A DNA stretch of 64,000 nucleotides from GH45 sp046704385 (GCA_046704385.1 JBJKSB010000009.1:139504-203503); one strand, 5' to 3'. Positions 19,084 through 27,624 are shown, counted from the stretch's first letter. The notes: a model not told the origin generated them from the sequence alone. Numbers and translations: made by a program.

Positions 19084-20544
19084 ATGAATCCACTTAATGA
19101 TTTAAAACCTCAGGAAGTCTGGCACTATTTTGGCGAAATTTGCCAGGTTCCAAGACCTTCGAAGAAAGAAGAGAAAATAATAGAGTACCTGACAGATTTC
19201 GGTAAAGCACACAATCTTGAAACCAAAACTGATAGAGCCGGGAATGTAGTTATCCGAAAGCCAGCCACAAAAGGATTTGATAAAGCAAAAACCTTGGTTC
19301 TGCAAAGCCATATGGATATGGTTTGTGAGAAAAATTCTGAGATCCAGCACGATTTTTTAAAAGATGCCATTCAACCCGTTGTAAGTGGAGACTGGGTTTC
19401 AGCAAAAGGTACCACGCTGGGAGCGGATGATGGTATCGGTATGGCAGCACAACTTGCCATTCTTGCGGCAGATTCCATTGAACATCCTGAACTGGAATGT
19501 CTTTTTACTGTGGATGAAGAAACCGGTCTGACTGGGGCTTTTGCTATTGAACCCGATTTTTTAAAAGGACGGATATTACTGAATCTTGATTCGGAAGATG
19601 AAGGTGAATTATTTATTGGTTGTGCCGGTGGTATGGATACGGTGGCCACATTTAATTTCAGAACCAGGCCGGTGCCTTATAAATCATATGCTTTTAAGAT
19701 TGAAGTTAAAGGATTACGTGGCGGACATTCGGGCGATGATATTCACAAAGGTTATGGAAATGCCAATAAAATATTAAACCGTTTTTTGTGGAATGCCGGT
19801 AATCAATTTAATATGCGCCTCAGCACATTCGATGGTGGAAACCTGCGAAATGCCATTCCGCGTGAAGCATTTGCCATTGTGACTGTTAAAGAAAAATATG
19901 TAATAGCTTTTGAAAAGTATTATTCGAATTACTGTAAAACCATTTTCAGGGAATATAAAGGAGTAGAAAAAAAACTATCTTTTGATTTGAATAAATGCGA
20001 TTTGCCTCGTAATGTTCTTAAAATGAAAGATCAGCACGATTTACTGAATGCTATTTATGCCTGTCCAAACGGAGTAATTGCCATGAGCCATGATTTGCCT
20101 GGTTTGGTTGAAACATCAACAAACCTGGCTTCGGTTAAATTTCATGAGGGTAATATAATTGAAGTCGTTACAAGCCAACGTAGTAGTATGGATAGTTCAA
20201 AAACTGATATTGCTGACATGGTGGGTACTGTATTTAATTTAGGAAAAGCACACATTCAACATTCAGACGGATACCCGGGATGGAATCCCAATACGGAATC
20301 AGAAATATTAAAAATTACAGAGGCCAGTTATGAAAGGTTATTTCACAAAAAACCAATAGTTCGGGCTATTCATGCCGGTTTGGAATGTGGTTTGTTTTTG
20401 GAGAAATTCCCGGGTATGGATATGGTTTCGTTTGGACCCACCCTCAGAAATGTTCATTCGCCCGATGAAAAAATCAGTATAGTCACCGTTGAAAAATTCT
20501 GGGATCATTTATTGGATGTATTAAAGAATATTCCAAAGAATTAG
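19084..20544 (+). CDS. pepD: Aminoacyl-histidine dipeptidase (M20 family)
   Basis: From the ATG at 19084 the protein is 486 residues; an upstream ATG at 19042 would add 14 residues ahead of the conserved start MNPLNDLKPQEVWHYFGEIC. Zinc-binding features of M20 peptidases are visible: QSHMDMVCEK (metal His and Asp), GADDGIGMA, DEETGLTGA (catalytic Glu and metal Glu), LNLDSEDEGELFIGCAGG and the late HSPDEKIS histidine. GGHSGDDIHKGYGNANK belongs to the lid domain. It hydrolyses Xaa-His dipeptides such as carnosine in the cytoplasm. It is a single gene, divergent from the debranching enzyme. Confidence 0.93.
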   Translation: MNPLNDLKPQEVWHYFGEICQVPRPSKKEEKIIEYLTDFGKAHNLETKTDRAGNVVIRKPATKGFDKAKTLVLQSHMDMVCEKNSEIQHDFLKDAIQPVVSGDWVSAKGTTLGADDGIGMAAQLAILAADSIEHPELECLFTVDEETGLTGAFAIEPDFLKGRILLNLDSEDEGELFIGCAGGMDTVATFNFRTRPVPYKSYAFKIEVKGLRGGHSGDDIHKGYGNANKILNRFLWNAGNQFNMRLSTFDGGNLRNAIPREAFAIVTVKEKYVIAFEKYYSNYCKTIFREYKGVEKKLSFDLNKCDLPRNVLKMKDQHDLLNAIYACPNGVIAMSHDLPGLVETSTNLASVKFHEGNIIEVVTSQRSSMDSSKTDIADMVGTVFNLGKAHIQHSDGYPGWNPNTESEILKITEASYERLFHKKPIVRAIHAGLECGLFLEKFPGMDMVSFGPTLRNVHSPDEKISIVTVEKFWDHLLDVLKNIPKN

Positions 20545-20581
20545 TTTTTACTCCTTATTATTAACAAAAGTCCTAGGAATT

Positions 20582-20640
20582 AAATTGGAAAATTGGAATT
20601 TTGTAATATATAATTAGGGATAATTCCATTTTTCCAATTT
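20582..20640. repeat. Imperfect 19-bp inverted repeat downstream of pepD
   Basis: The left arm 20582-20600 (AAATTGGAAAATTGGAATT) pairs with the right arm 20622-20640 at 18 of 19 positions around a 21-base loop. No T run of terminator type follows directly. It may end pepD transcription or be a dispersed intergenic palindrome. Confidence 0.55.
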
Positions 20641-20731
20641 CCTGTTTTTAAAAATTCCTGAATTAAAATTATAAACCCTTTTAAAATATTGTAGTTCAAA
20701 TAAATATAATTAGATCAAACCAACATTAAAT

Positions 20732-21538
20732 ATGTGGGATAGTTTGCATCAGCTTCTGGTTTTTGATTCTGAAACCGGCAGAATAGTACTTTCATTTTGG
20801 GTGGTAATGGCCTTAATTGTAGCCGGTTTTATGGTTGGAATCATCAATACCCTGGCTGGTTCAGGTACTGCCATTACCTATTCATTATTTATGTTTTTGG
20901 GATTACCAGCCAATGTAGCGAATGGAACTATAAGGTTTGGTGTTATAATGCAAACCCTGGCTTCATCTTTGACATTTTATAAGGGTGGAAAACTGGATGC
21001 CAGGAAAGGATTATGGTTCAGTATACCTGTAATCATTGGAACGGTGTTGGGAGCCCAAATTGCAACTCATATTGATCATGAAGTTTTTGAAAAAGTACTG
21101 GCTGTAATCATGTTGGGTATGATCGTCTTTATTTTTTACGATCCCAAACGATGGTTACAGGAACAGGTACAAAAGATCAAACATAGAATTACTGGGTTGC
21201 AGGTTTTGCTTTTTTTCGGGATAGGACTTTATGGAGGATTTATACATATTGGTGTCGGAATTTTTTTAATTGCTATTCTTGTATTAAATGCCGGTTACGA
21301 ATTGGTAAAAGCTAATGCATTGAAAGTGTTTATTGTTTTCTTATATAGCCCGTTTGCTTTAGGTATTTTCATGTTTAATCACCAGGTTGATTACAGGTTA
21401 GGATTAATTTCGGCCATCGGTAATGTTTTTGGAGGAATTGTAGCTTCACGTTTTGCCATTCAAAAAGGAGCCAATGTGGTACGATGGTTTATGATGGTTG
21501 TGATAATTCTATTCTCAATAAAGTTGCTTTTTTATTAA
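20732..21538 (+). CDS. TauE/SafE family sulfite exporter-like membrane protein
   Basis: A 268-residue polytopic protein with about eight hydrophobic helices. The segment GFMVGIINTLAGSGTAITY in the first helix pair and the matching FGIGLYGGFIHIGVG in the second half are the two symmetry-related repeats of TauE/SafE permeases. The family exports or imports small sulfur or organic anions across the inner membrane. It has its own gap on both sides (187 and 219 bases), so it is probably a single transcription unit. The substrate is unknown. Confidence 0.87.
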   Translation: MWDSLHQLLVFDSETGRIVLSFWVVMALIVAGFMVGIINTLAGSGTAITYSLFMFLGLPANVANGTIRFGVIMQTLASSLTFYKGGKLDARKGLWFSIPVIIGTVLGAQIATHIDHEVFEKVLAVIMLGMIVFIFYDPKRWLQEQVQKIKHRITGLQVLLFFGIGLYGGFIHIGVGIFLIAILVLNAGYELVKANALKVFIVFLYSPFALGIFMFNHQVDYRLGLISAIGNVFGGIVASRFAIQKGANVVRWFMMVVIILFSIKLLFY

Positions 21539-21603
21539 AACTTTTAATTAATCATATTTTGAGTTTATTATTCATTGGCTGAAAACGGCAGAAAATGAAT
21601 TAA

Positions 21604-21617
21604 TTGATATACATCAA
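21604..21617. promoter_or_regulatory. Perfect FNR/CRP-type box (TTGAT-N4-ATCAA)
   Basis: TTGATATACATCAA matches the FNR half-site pair exactly, with the standard 4-base spacer. It lies about 60 bases upstream of the promoter of the monoheme lipoprotein gene (centre near -100 from the predicted start). A regulator of this family with four cysteines is encoded at 61381-62070. Confidence 0.5.
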
Positions 21618-21675
21618 TCATGTCGTTGTTTTTCGCAGGAAATATTGGATTGCTTAATCAACAGGTAAAGTTAGG

Positions 21676-21703
21676 TTGCGTAAAGTACTTCAAACTATCT
21701 TTG
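21676..21703 (+). promoter_or_regulatory. Promoter of the monoheme lipoprotein/DUF5777 operon
   Basis: TTG (21676-21678), a 17-base spacer and a perfect TATCTTTG -7 element (21696-21703). The predicted start leaves a leader of about 48 bases. Confidence 0.6.
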
Positions 21704-21757
21704 ACACCTGAAATTTATTGTAAACTAAATACTGTTAATTTTTTAATTTAAAATAAT

Positions 21758-22132
21758 ATGAAAACAATCTATTTACTATTTGTAGTTGTAATAGTGGGGT
21801 TCATGGCTTCATGTACCTATAACGAATATGTTCCCGAAGTGGCTCCACCAATTGATTCAACTGATACAATTAGTTTTGCTACAGACATTCAACCTATCTT
21901 TACAGCAAAATGTATTGGTTGTCATGCCGGATCTTCAGCGCCAATGGGATTGGATTTGGAAGAGGGAGTATCTTATGATAAAATCGTTCCTTCTCATGTA
22001 AATCTTGATTCACCTGAGGAAAGTTTAATCTACACACATCCATCACCTGACGGTTCTCACTATGCAAAATATACTGCTGCTGAGGCTCAGCTGGTTTTAG
22101 TTTGGATACAACAAGGCGCACAAAATAACTAA
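21758..22132 (+). CDS. Monoheme c-type cytochrome lipoprotein
   Basis: A 124-residue protein with a lipoprotein signal peptide (FMASCTYN, lipid Cys19) and one heme motif CIGCH (52-56) in FTAKCIGCHAG. The region around IQPIFTAKCIGCH and the C-terminal ALVWIQQGA-like segment (LVLVWIQQGAQNN) resemble planctomycete-type cytochrome c domains, which usually end with such a W-I-x-x-G-A helix. It should be anchored to the membrane on the periplasmic side and carry electrons singly. It is 18 bases upstream of the DUF5777 gene and co-transcribed with it. Confidence 0.87.
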   Translation: MKTIYLLFVVVIVGFMASCTYNEYVPEVAPPIDSTDTISFATDIQPIFTAKCIGCHAGSSAPMGLDLEEGVSYDKIVPSHVNLDSPEESLIYTHPSPDGSHYAKYTAAEAQLVLVWIQQGAQNN

Positions 22133-22150
22133 CATTTAAATTTAATTGAG

Positions 22151-23014
22151 ATGAAAAAATTATATACAGTTATTATTTCCATTCTATTTGTTTCTACTGC
22201 TATTTTTGCTCAGGAAGAGGAAAAAACAGTTGACAGACCGGTAAGCGAAGCTTTCTTTTGCGGTGACCTATTAGATGCTCAAACTACAACTATATTTGAA
22301 AAGGGTACTATTGACATGGCTATTCAGCATAAATTTGGTACACTTGAAAATGGACGGTCAGATATTTGGGGTATTTATAGTTCAGCTAATATCAGACTTT
22401 CAGTTGATTATGTACCTTACAAAAACCTTCAGGTTGGTTACGGTTTAAACCGTAGTAGCCTTACTCACGATTTAAATGTTAAGTATACCATTTTTGAGCA
22501 AACCCGCAAAAATACTATGCCTGTTGCATTGGGTGTTTACGGAAATATTGGTTTAAGTGGCAACCCTGATGCTGATTATGGTAGCGAATACAAATTTGGA
22601 GATCGTTTAAGTTATTTTGGCGAGGTAATGGTAGGTCGTAAATTTAATGATAGAATGACATTCCAGGTAGCTGCCAGTTTTTCTCACTTTAATTTTGCCA
22701 ACCGTGCTAATTTTGATTTCGACAGAATTGGTCTTCATGCATTGGGCAGAATTAAGGTAACCGGAATGGGTTCATTAATATTTAACTACGATCAGCCTCT
22801 TAAAACCTTCCAACTTTCTGAACACAGCGGAACCGATTTGGAACCTAATGTATCTATAGGATGGGAAATTGCCACAGTAACACACTCTTTCCAAATTTAT
22901 TTGGGACGTTCAAAGGAGATTTTACCACAATTTATGATGGTACATGAAACCAAGAGCGGATTCGAAATTAAGCAGTTTAATATAGGATTTGTGATTACCC
23001 ATATGTGGGAATAA
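22151..23014 (+). CDS. DUF5777-family outer-membrane beta-barrel protein
   Basis: A 287-residue protein with a cleavable signal peptide (ending near AIFAQ) and alternating beta strands ending in an aromatic residue, as in outer-membrane barrels. The segments RPVSEAFFCGDLLDAQTT and GTIDMAIQHKFGTLENG are typical of DUF5777. The function of the family is unknown; the position after a cytochrome lipoprotein suggests it assists electron transfer or substrate passage at the outer membrane, which is an inference only. A strong terminator follows. Confidence 0.8.
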   Translation: MKKLYTVIISILFVSTAIFAQEEEKTVDRPVSEAFFCGDLLDAQTTTIFEKGTIDMAIQHKFGTLENGRSDIWGIYSSANIRLSVDYVPYKNLQVGYGLNRSSLTHDLNVKYTIFEQTRKNTMPVALGVYGNIGLSGNPDADYGSEYKFGDRLSYFGEVMVGRKFNDRMTFQVAASFSHFNFANRANFDFDRIGLHALGRIKVTGMGSLIFNYDQPLKTFQLSEHSGTDLEPNVSIGWEIATVTHSFQIYLGRSKEILPQFMMVHETKSGFEIKQFNIGFVITHMWE

Positions 23015-23039
23015 CAATAAATAACATTTTTATATGAAG

Positions 23040-23073
23040 CCTCCTTCAGATTTTTTCAGAAGGAGGTTTTTTT
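23040..23073 (+). terminator. Rho-independent terminator after the DUF5777 gene
   Basis: An 8-bp stem CCTCCTTC/GAAGGAGG with an 11-base loop followed by seven T residues. Confidence 0.92.
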
Positions 23074-23148
23074 ATATATTTATATAGTTGTAGTCCAAAA
23101 ATATTTCAAACCACGACAATTATCATATTTATAAAATTCTTTAATATT

Positions 23149-23156
23149 TACTTTTG
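23149..23156 (+). promoter_or_regulatory. -7 element upstream of the heptaheme cytochrome gene
   Basis: TACTTTTG matches TAnnTTTG; no clear TTG is found at the expected upstream distance. The predicted leader is under 20 bases. Confidence 0.4.
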
Positions 23157-23180
23157 GCATTATGATAAACTTACACAACT

Positions 23181-24140
23181 ATGAAATATAAATTTATTTT
23201 ACCGTTTTGTCTTACCCTGGTTTTACAAATAGCCGGGCCAGGACTTAAAGCCCAGGATGATGATTTGCCCCAGCTTTCAGAGGCAAATGAAGTTTGTGCC
23301 CATTGTCATGGGAATCATTACTATTCCTTTTACAATAAGGTTACTGAACAAACTGAACGTAAAAGGATGAATCCTTATTTTTTCATCGATACTACGCTAT
23401 TCAAAAAAGCCGTACATCATGATTTTTCATGCGAAGATTGTCACTCTTCAGAGTACAATACTTATCCACATCCCTCTGAGCTAAAACTTGAACCCAAATT
23501 AACATGCCTTGATTGTCATGGTGGTGATGAAACCTTTGCCAAATACCATTTTGATGAAATTGATGCAGAGGTTGAACAAAGCGTTCATAAAACCGCTTTT
23601 GGTTTTAATTTCAGATGTACACTTTGTCACGATTTACACAGTTACCACCCGGTTGCACGGAACCAGAATGCTAAAATTAAAGATATTGTGGTTGCCGATA
23701 ATCAAATGTGTTTGAGTTGTCATAATAATTTGTCGAAATACCAGATATTAACAGATCAAAATAAGCCTGAATTGTTACAAACCCATAGCTGGTTGCCAAA
23801 TCAGGAATTGCACTTTTTAAATGTAAGGTGTATTGAATGTCACACACCTACCGGAGATACCCTGATGGTTTCGCATAAAATTTTACCAAAAGAACAGGCC
23901 GTTCATCTATGTAGCGATTGCCATTCAACAAGTAGTATTTTGCGTGATAAACTATACAAGTACGTTGCTAAACAACGTCGTTTACAATCGGGATTTTATA
24001 ATTCGGTATTTCTGAATGATGCTTATGTTATTGGTGCAAACCGGAACAGGTATCTGAATATTTTTAGTCTCCTTATTTTTGGAGCAGCCTTGATTGGAAT
24101 TGGCATTCATATATTTTTTAGAATCATTAATAAGAAGTAA
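23181..24140 (+). CDS. Heptaheme membrane-anchored cytochrome c
   Basis: A 319-residue protein with a signal peptide (ending near LKAQD), seven CXXCH motifs starting at residues 39, 84, 109, 146, 177, 217 and 244, and one transmembrane helix near 286-310 followed by a short basic tail. Heme spacings (45, 25, 37, 31, 40, 27) follow the same long-short order as hemes 1-7 of the repeat in the 19-heme protein at 29777-32581. The globular part faces the periplasm. The cytochrome b gene starts 2 bases after the stop, so the pair probably forms a quinol-linked complex passing electrons between membrane quinone and periplasmic carriers. Confidence 0.9.
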   Translation: MKYKFILPFCLTLVLQIAGPGLKAQDDDLPQLSEANEVCAHCHGNHYYSFYNKVTEQTERKRMNPYFFIDTTLFKKAVHHDFSCEDCHSSEYNTYPHPSELKLEPKLTCLDCHGGDETFAKYHFDEIDAEVEQSVHKTAFGFNFRCTLCHDLHSYHPVARNQNAKIKDIVVADNQMCLSCHNNLSKYQILTDQNKPELLQTHSWLPNQELHFLNVRCIECHTPTGDTLMVSHKILPKEQAVHLCSDCHSTSSILRDKLYKYVAKQRRLQSGFYNSVFLNDAYVIGANRNRYLNIFSLLIFGAALIGIGIHIFFRIINKK

Positions 24141-24142
24141 AA

Positions 24143-24763
24143 ATGGAAAATCATAAAGTATATCTTTATCCTGTTTGGTTAAGAATCTGGCATGGAATAA
24201 ATGCAGTGTGTATCATAGTTCTTATTTTTACGGGTCTCAGCATGCAATATGGTAACATCGATTACCCGTTAATTCCGTTCAAAACCTCAGTATTGATGCA
24301 TAATATTTGTGGGAGCATTGCTGCAATTGGTTTTATTTTATTTTTTGTTGGAAATTTTGTATCTGATAATGGCATACATTACAGGTTTAAAATAAGAGGC
24401 TTATATACCCGTTTTTATAAACAGATTACGTATTATGTATATGGGTATTTTAAAGGCGATCCTAAACCTTACCCAATCACTAAGGAAAATAAGTTTAATC
24501 CTTTGCAACGGGTTTCTTATGCTGTGGCTATGTATACTTTGATGCCTTTGGTTGTTCTTACAGGTATAGGGTTATTATATCCTGAACTTATTTATGAAAA
24601 AGTTCTTGGATTTAGTGGTGTACAGGTTACAGCTGTATTGCATTCAATTGCGGGATTCTTTATATCTTTTTTCCTGATTATCCATCTGTATGTGGCCTCA
24701 ATAGGCAAGCATCCATTACGGAACTACAAAAGTATACTATCAGGTTACCATGAATCGGAGTAA
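24143..24763 (+). CDS. Cytochrome b561-type membrane subunit
   Basis: A 206-residue protein with four main hydrophobic helices. It starts VWLRIWHGINAVCIIVLIFTG, a typical first helix of formate dehydrogenase gamma/Ni-Fe hydrogenase b-type cytochromes, with candidate heme ligands His in RIWHG, LMHNICG, VLHSIAG and IIHLY. It is almost overlapped by the heptaheme gene, which is its likely partner. The direction of electron flow (quinol oxidation or quinone reduction) is not determined by the sequence. Confidence 0.87.
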   Translation: MENHKVYLYPVWLRIWHGINAVCIIVLIFTGLSMQYGNIDYPLIPFKTSVLMHNICGSIAAIGFILFFVGNFVSDNGIHYRFKIRGLYTRFYKQITYYVYGYFKGDPKPYPITKENKFNPLQRVSYAVAMYTLMPLVVLTGIGLLYPELIYEKVLGFSGVQVTAVLHSIAGFFISFFLIIHLYVASIGKHPLRNYKSILSGYHESE

Positions 24764-24793
24764 AATCTTTTTTTCATATAAATGAATTAGCAC

Positions 24794-24826
24794 AAAGCCG
24801 GTATATGTAGACTATACCGGCTTTTT
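24794..24826 (+). terminator. Terminator after the cytochrome b gene
   Basis: A 12-bp perfect stem AAAGCCGGTATA/TATACCGGCTTT with a seven-base loop, then T residues. Confidence 0.9.
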
Positions 24827-25221
24827 AATATTCTGTTCGTCCTATCGGTTAACTTCCCCAAATTATAACTAATTCAACAGTTTGAACCATCGCTCTGGTG
24901 GTAATTAGTTGTAAATAACAGGTTTACATAAACAAATAACCAGATATATTCCGGTGATTTATATTGTTGCTATGTTAAATATTTAATTCCTTGTGCGTTG
25001 ATATATGTTTACCATCATCTTGATTAAAAATATTTTGCGATAATAATTTAATATCGGTAAATTCAAACTCATCAAAATTAGAATACAAAGGGGTTAATTT
25101 TAAATTGAAAATAGAATAATAAAAATATCGATCATATAGCGAGATGCTATGCCTTACAATACCATACCTCATTGGGTTGGTTTCGAAGTTTTATATTGTT
25201 TAATTAATTTAAAATTCTTGT
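24827..25221. other. 395-base gap with no convincing gene
   Basis: The only open frame of note is 24975-25172 on the minus strand (65 codons, start MRYGIVRHSISLYDRY). It has no detectable domain, no clear ribosome site, and the frame is closed by a stop seven codons upstream. It contains a small hairpin (ATAGC/GCTAT near 25135-25152). It could be a decayed fragment or an intergenic repeat; nothing supports calling it a gene. Confidence 0.5.
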
Positions 25222-25677
25222 ATGCCTATACAATTAAGACGCATTTTATTGCTTTTATTTAGTTTTGTAGTCCTCTTTTTAGTGGCACGACATTTTTTAG
25301 TACCCGAATCTTTTGGAGAGTTAGGACATTACCGGGCTAATGCCATTAAGGAAATTGCCGCTGGTCAACCTAAGTATGTTGGGAGTGAAGCTTGTAAGGA
25401 ATGTCATGATGATGAAGCAGGATTGCTTGCCACTGGTCCACACAAAAATATGAAGTGTGAAACCTGCCATGGACCTGGTTATAAACATGTTGATTCAAAT
25501 GAAGCAGCAGATATTATTAAACCTTCAGGTCGCGATTTTTGTGCAAAATGTCATGCAAAAAATCCTGCGCGTTCGGAGTCGAATATTAAACAAGTCGACG
25601 TGAAAGAACACAATATCGATGAAGATCAATGTTTTAACTGTCATAATCCGCACGATCCATGGAACGAAATGAGATAA
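25222..25677 (+). CDS. Membrane-anchored tetraheme cytochrome c (NrfB-like position)
   Basis: A 151-residue protein with an N-terminal signal anchor (about 8-25) and four CXXCH motifs: CKECH (58), CETCH (79), CAKCH (107) and CFNCH (137). The spacing CxxCH...KCETCHGPG is that of small cytochrome c3/c554-like domains. Its last 19 bases overlap the start of the ferredoxin gene, so translation is coupled. The order tetraheme cytochrome, four-cluster ferredoxin, NrfD-type membrane protein parallels NrfBCD and Qrc-type quinol modules, so it is the likely electron entry or exit subunit. Confidence 0.88.
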   Translation: MPIQLRRILLLLFSFVVLFLVARHFLVPESFGELGHYRANAIKEIAAGQPKYVGSEACKECHDDEAGLLATGPHKNMKCETCHGPGYKHVDSNEAADIIKPSGRDFCAKCHAKNPARSESNIKQVDVKEHNIDEDQCFNCHNPHDPWNEMR

Positions 25678-26429
25678 AGAAAAAATCAAGGCGTGAATTT
25701 TTAAAGGCTGCCGGAATGTTAGCTGGTGGTACTTTATTATCGGCTATGTTAAAACCTTATAAGGCTGTAGCCAGCGTATCAAATAACGCACCCAAGTCCG
25801 ATGTTTGGTATGGCATCGGTATCGATATTGAAAAATGTATTGGTTGTGGAAGATGTGCAGATGCCTGTAAAAAAGAGAATAATGTACCTGTTGAACCTTT
25901 CTTTTTCAGAACCTGGGTTGAACAATATACTATAACAAATGATGAAAAAGTTTTAGTTGAATCACCTAATGGTGGCATTGATGGCTTTACCCAACAGGTG
26001 CCCGATGATGAAATTTACAAAACCTTTTTTGTCCCCAAATTGTGTAATCATTGTGCAAAAGCACCTTGTGTTCAGGTTTGTCCTGTAGGCGCTACTTTTA
26101 TAACTCCCGATGGTGTTGTACTAGTTGATGAAAAGTACTGTATTGGTTGCAGGTACTGTGTTCAGGCCTGTCCTTATGGTGCACGATTTATTCATCCTGT
26201 TAAAAAGGTTGCCTCAAAATGTACGCTTTGTTACCACCGATTAACAAAAGGTATGAATCCTGCCTGTATGGAGGTTTGTCCTACGGGTGCCAGAATTATG
26301 GGTAATCTTAGAGACAAAAGTGGAAAACTGGCTGAATTCCTGAAGGAACATAATTGCCAGGTATTAAAACCACATATGAATACTGGTAGTAAAGCTTATT
26401 ATAACGCACTAAACATGGAGGTAAGGTAA
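25659..26429 (+). CDS. Tat-exported ferredoxin subunit with four [4Fe-4S] sites (NrfC/PsrB-like)
   Basis: A 256-residue protein. The N-terminus SRREFLKAAG is a twin-arginine signal, so the folded protein is exported. Four cysteine groups are visible: CIGCGRCADAC (from residue 60), CNHCAKAPCVQVCP, CIGCRYCVQACP and CTLCYHRLTKGMNPACMEVCP, the layout of DmsB/PsrB/NrfC electron-transfer subunits. It overlaps the tetraheme gene and ends one base before the NrfD-type gene. No molybdopterin catalytic subunit lies nearby. It should pass electrons between the NrfD-type subunit and the tetraheme cytochrome at the periplasmic face. Confidence 0.92.
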   Translation: MERNEIKKKSRREFLKAAGMLAGGTLLSAMLKPYKAVASVSNNAPKSDVWYGIGIDIEKCIGCGRCADACKKENNVPVEPFFFRTWVEQYTITNDEKVLVESPNGGIDGFTQQVPDDEIYKTFFVPKLCNHCAKAPCVQVCPVGATFITPDGVVLVDEKYCIGCRYCVQACPYGARFIHPVKKVASKCTLCYHRLTKGMNPACMEVCPTGARIMGNLRDKSGKLAEFLKEHNCQVLKPHMNTGSKAYYNALNMEVR

Positions 26430-26430
26430 A

Positions 26431-27624
26431 ATGGTTGTGGAATTTCAACATTTATATGAAGCTTTGTCAAAAGTTGACGGTTTTATATACCCTAATGAAA
26501 TTGAACTTAACTGGTCAATTTTAATAGTTTTGTATCCGTATATTACCGGTTTGGTAGCAGGAGCTTTTATTCTGGCTTCGCTCGAACGGGTTTTTAACGT
26601 TAAAGTTCTTAAACCCATTTATGTCCTGGCATTACTTACGGCCCTGGCATTTATGCTTACCGCTACCATGCCGCTAATAAGTCACCTTGGACACCCCGGG
26701 CGATTCTATGAACTCATGATGACACCGCACTCCACATCAGCGATGGCTATTTTCGGGTTTGTTTACCTATGGTATCTTATGGTAGTGTTACTTTTAGAAC
26801 TTTGGTTCGATTACCGACGGGATATCGTTATATGGTCGAAGGAGAAAAAGGGATTATTAAAAGTCTTTTACAAAATTCTTACCCTTGGTATTGATGATAT
26901 TTCACCAAAGGCATTAAAATGGGATGAGAAGCTTGGGTATATTGTTACTGTTATCGGTATTCCTTCTGCATTTCTGTTACACGGATATGTAGGTTTTATT
27001 TTTGGATCGGTTAAAGCAAATCCCTGGTGGTCGTCAGTAATGATGCCGGTTATATTCCTCTTTTCGGCCATGGTTTCTGGTATTGCACTGATAATATTCG
27101 TATATTTTATTATAAACTATATCAGGAAAAAGGCTATTGATATGCCTTGTATGGATACGATCGCTAAGTATTTGTTTTACATTATTATTATTGATTTTAC
27201 GCTGGAATCACTCGATCAGATTCACAGGATTTATGAGGCCGGTGAATCATTCCAGATTATTTCGATGCTGGTTTCGGGTAAATTAATATTTACTCTGGGT
27301 ATAATGCAGGTTTTGCTTGGAACCATTGTTCCTTTGCTAACCCTGGGTTTCTTTCAGTTTTACAAACCGAAGGAAATAATCAGGAAGTGGGCTTATTTTA
27401 TTGTTAGTGTTCTTGTGTTAGTAGGAATATTCTTCATGAGATGGAATGTGGTTATCGGTGGGCAGCTATTTTCGAAAAGCTTCCTGGGGTTCACAAGTTT
27501 CAAACTTCAATTAATAGGTTCAGAAGGAATTTTAATGGCTTGTGTTTGGATGATTGTGCCATTTTTAATTCTGACTGCTTTATTATACCTGTTCCCACCC
27601 TGGAAGAAAACTGTTGTTGAGTAA
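26431..27624 (+). CDS. NrfD/PsrC-type quinol-interacting membrane subunit
   Basis: A 397-residue polytopic protein with about ten hydrophobic helices. The start NWSILIVLYPYITGLVAGAFILASL and SHLGHPGRFYELMMTPHSTSAM are characteristic of NrfD/PsrC/HybB-type membrane anchors, which bind menaquinol near the periplasmic side without heme. It is the third gene of a tight operon with the tetraheme cytochrome and ferredoxin. Together they can form a cytochrome-quinone oxidoreductase. Confidence 0.92.
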   Translation: MVVEFQHLYEALSKVDGFIYPNEIELNWSILIVLYPYITGLVAGAFILASLERVFNVKVLKPIYVLALLTALAFMLTATMPLISHLGHPGRFYELMMTPHSTSAMAIFGFVYLWYLMVVLLLELWFDYRRDIVIWSKEKKGLLKVFYKILTLGIDDISPKALKWDEKLGYIVTVIGIPSAFLLHGYVGFIFGSVKANPWWSSVMMPVIFLFSAMVSGIALIIFVYFIINYIRKKAIDMPCMDTIAKYLFYIIIIDFTLESLDQIHRIYEAGESFQIISMLVSGKLIFTLGIMQVLLGTIVPLLTLGFFQFYKPKEIIRKWAYFIVSVLVLVGIFFMRWNVVIGGQLFSKSFLGFTSFKLQLIGSEGILMACVWMIVPFLILTALLYLFPPWKKTVVE

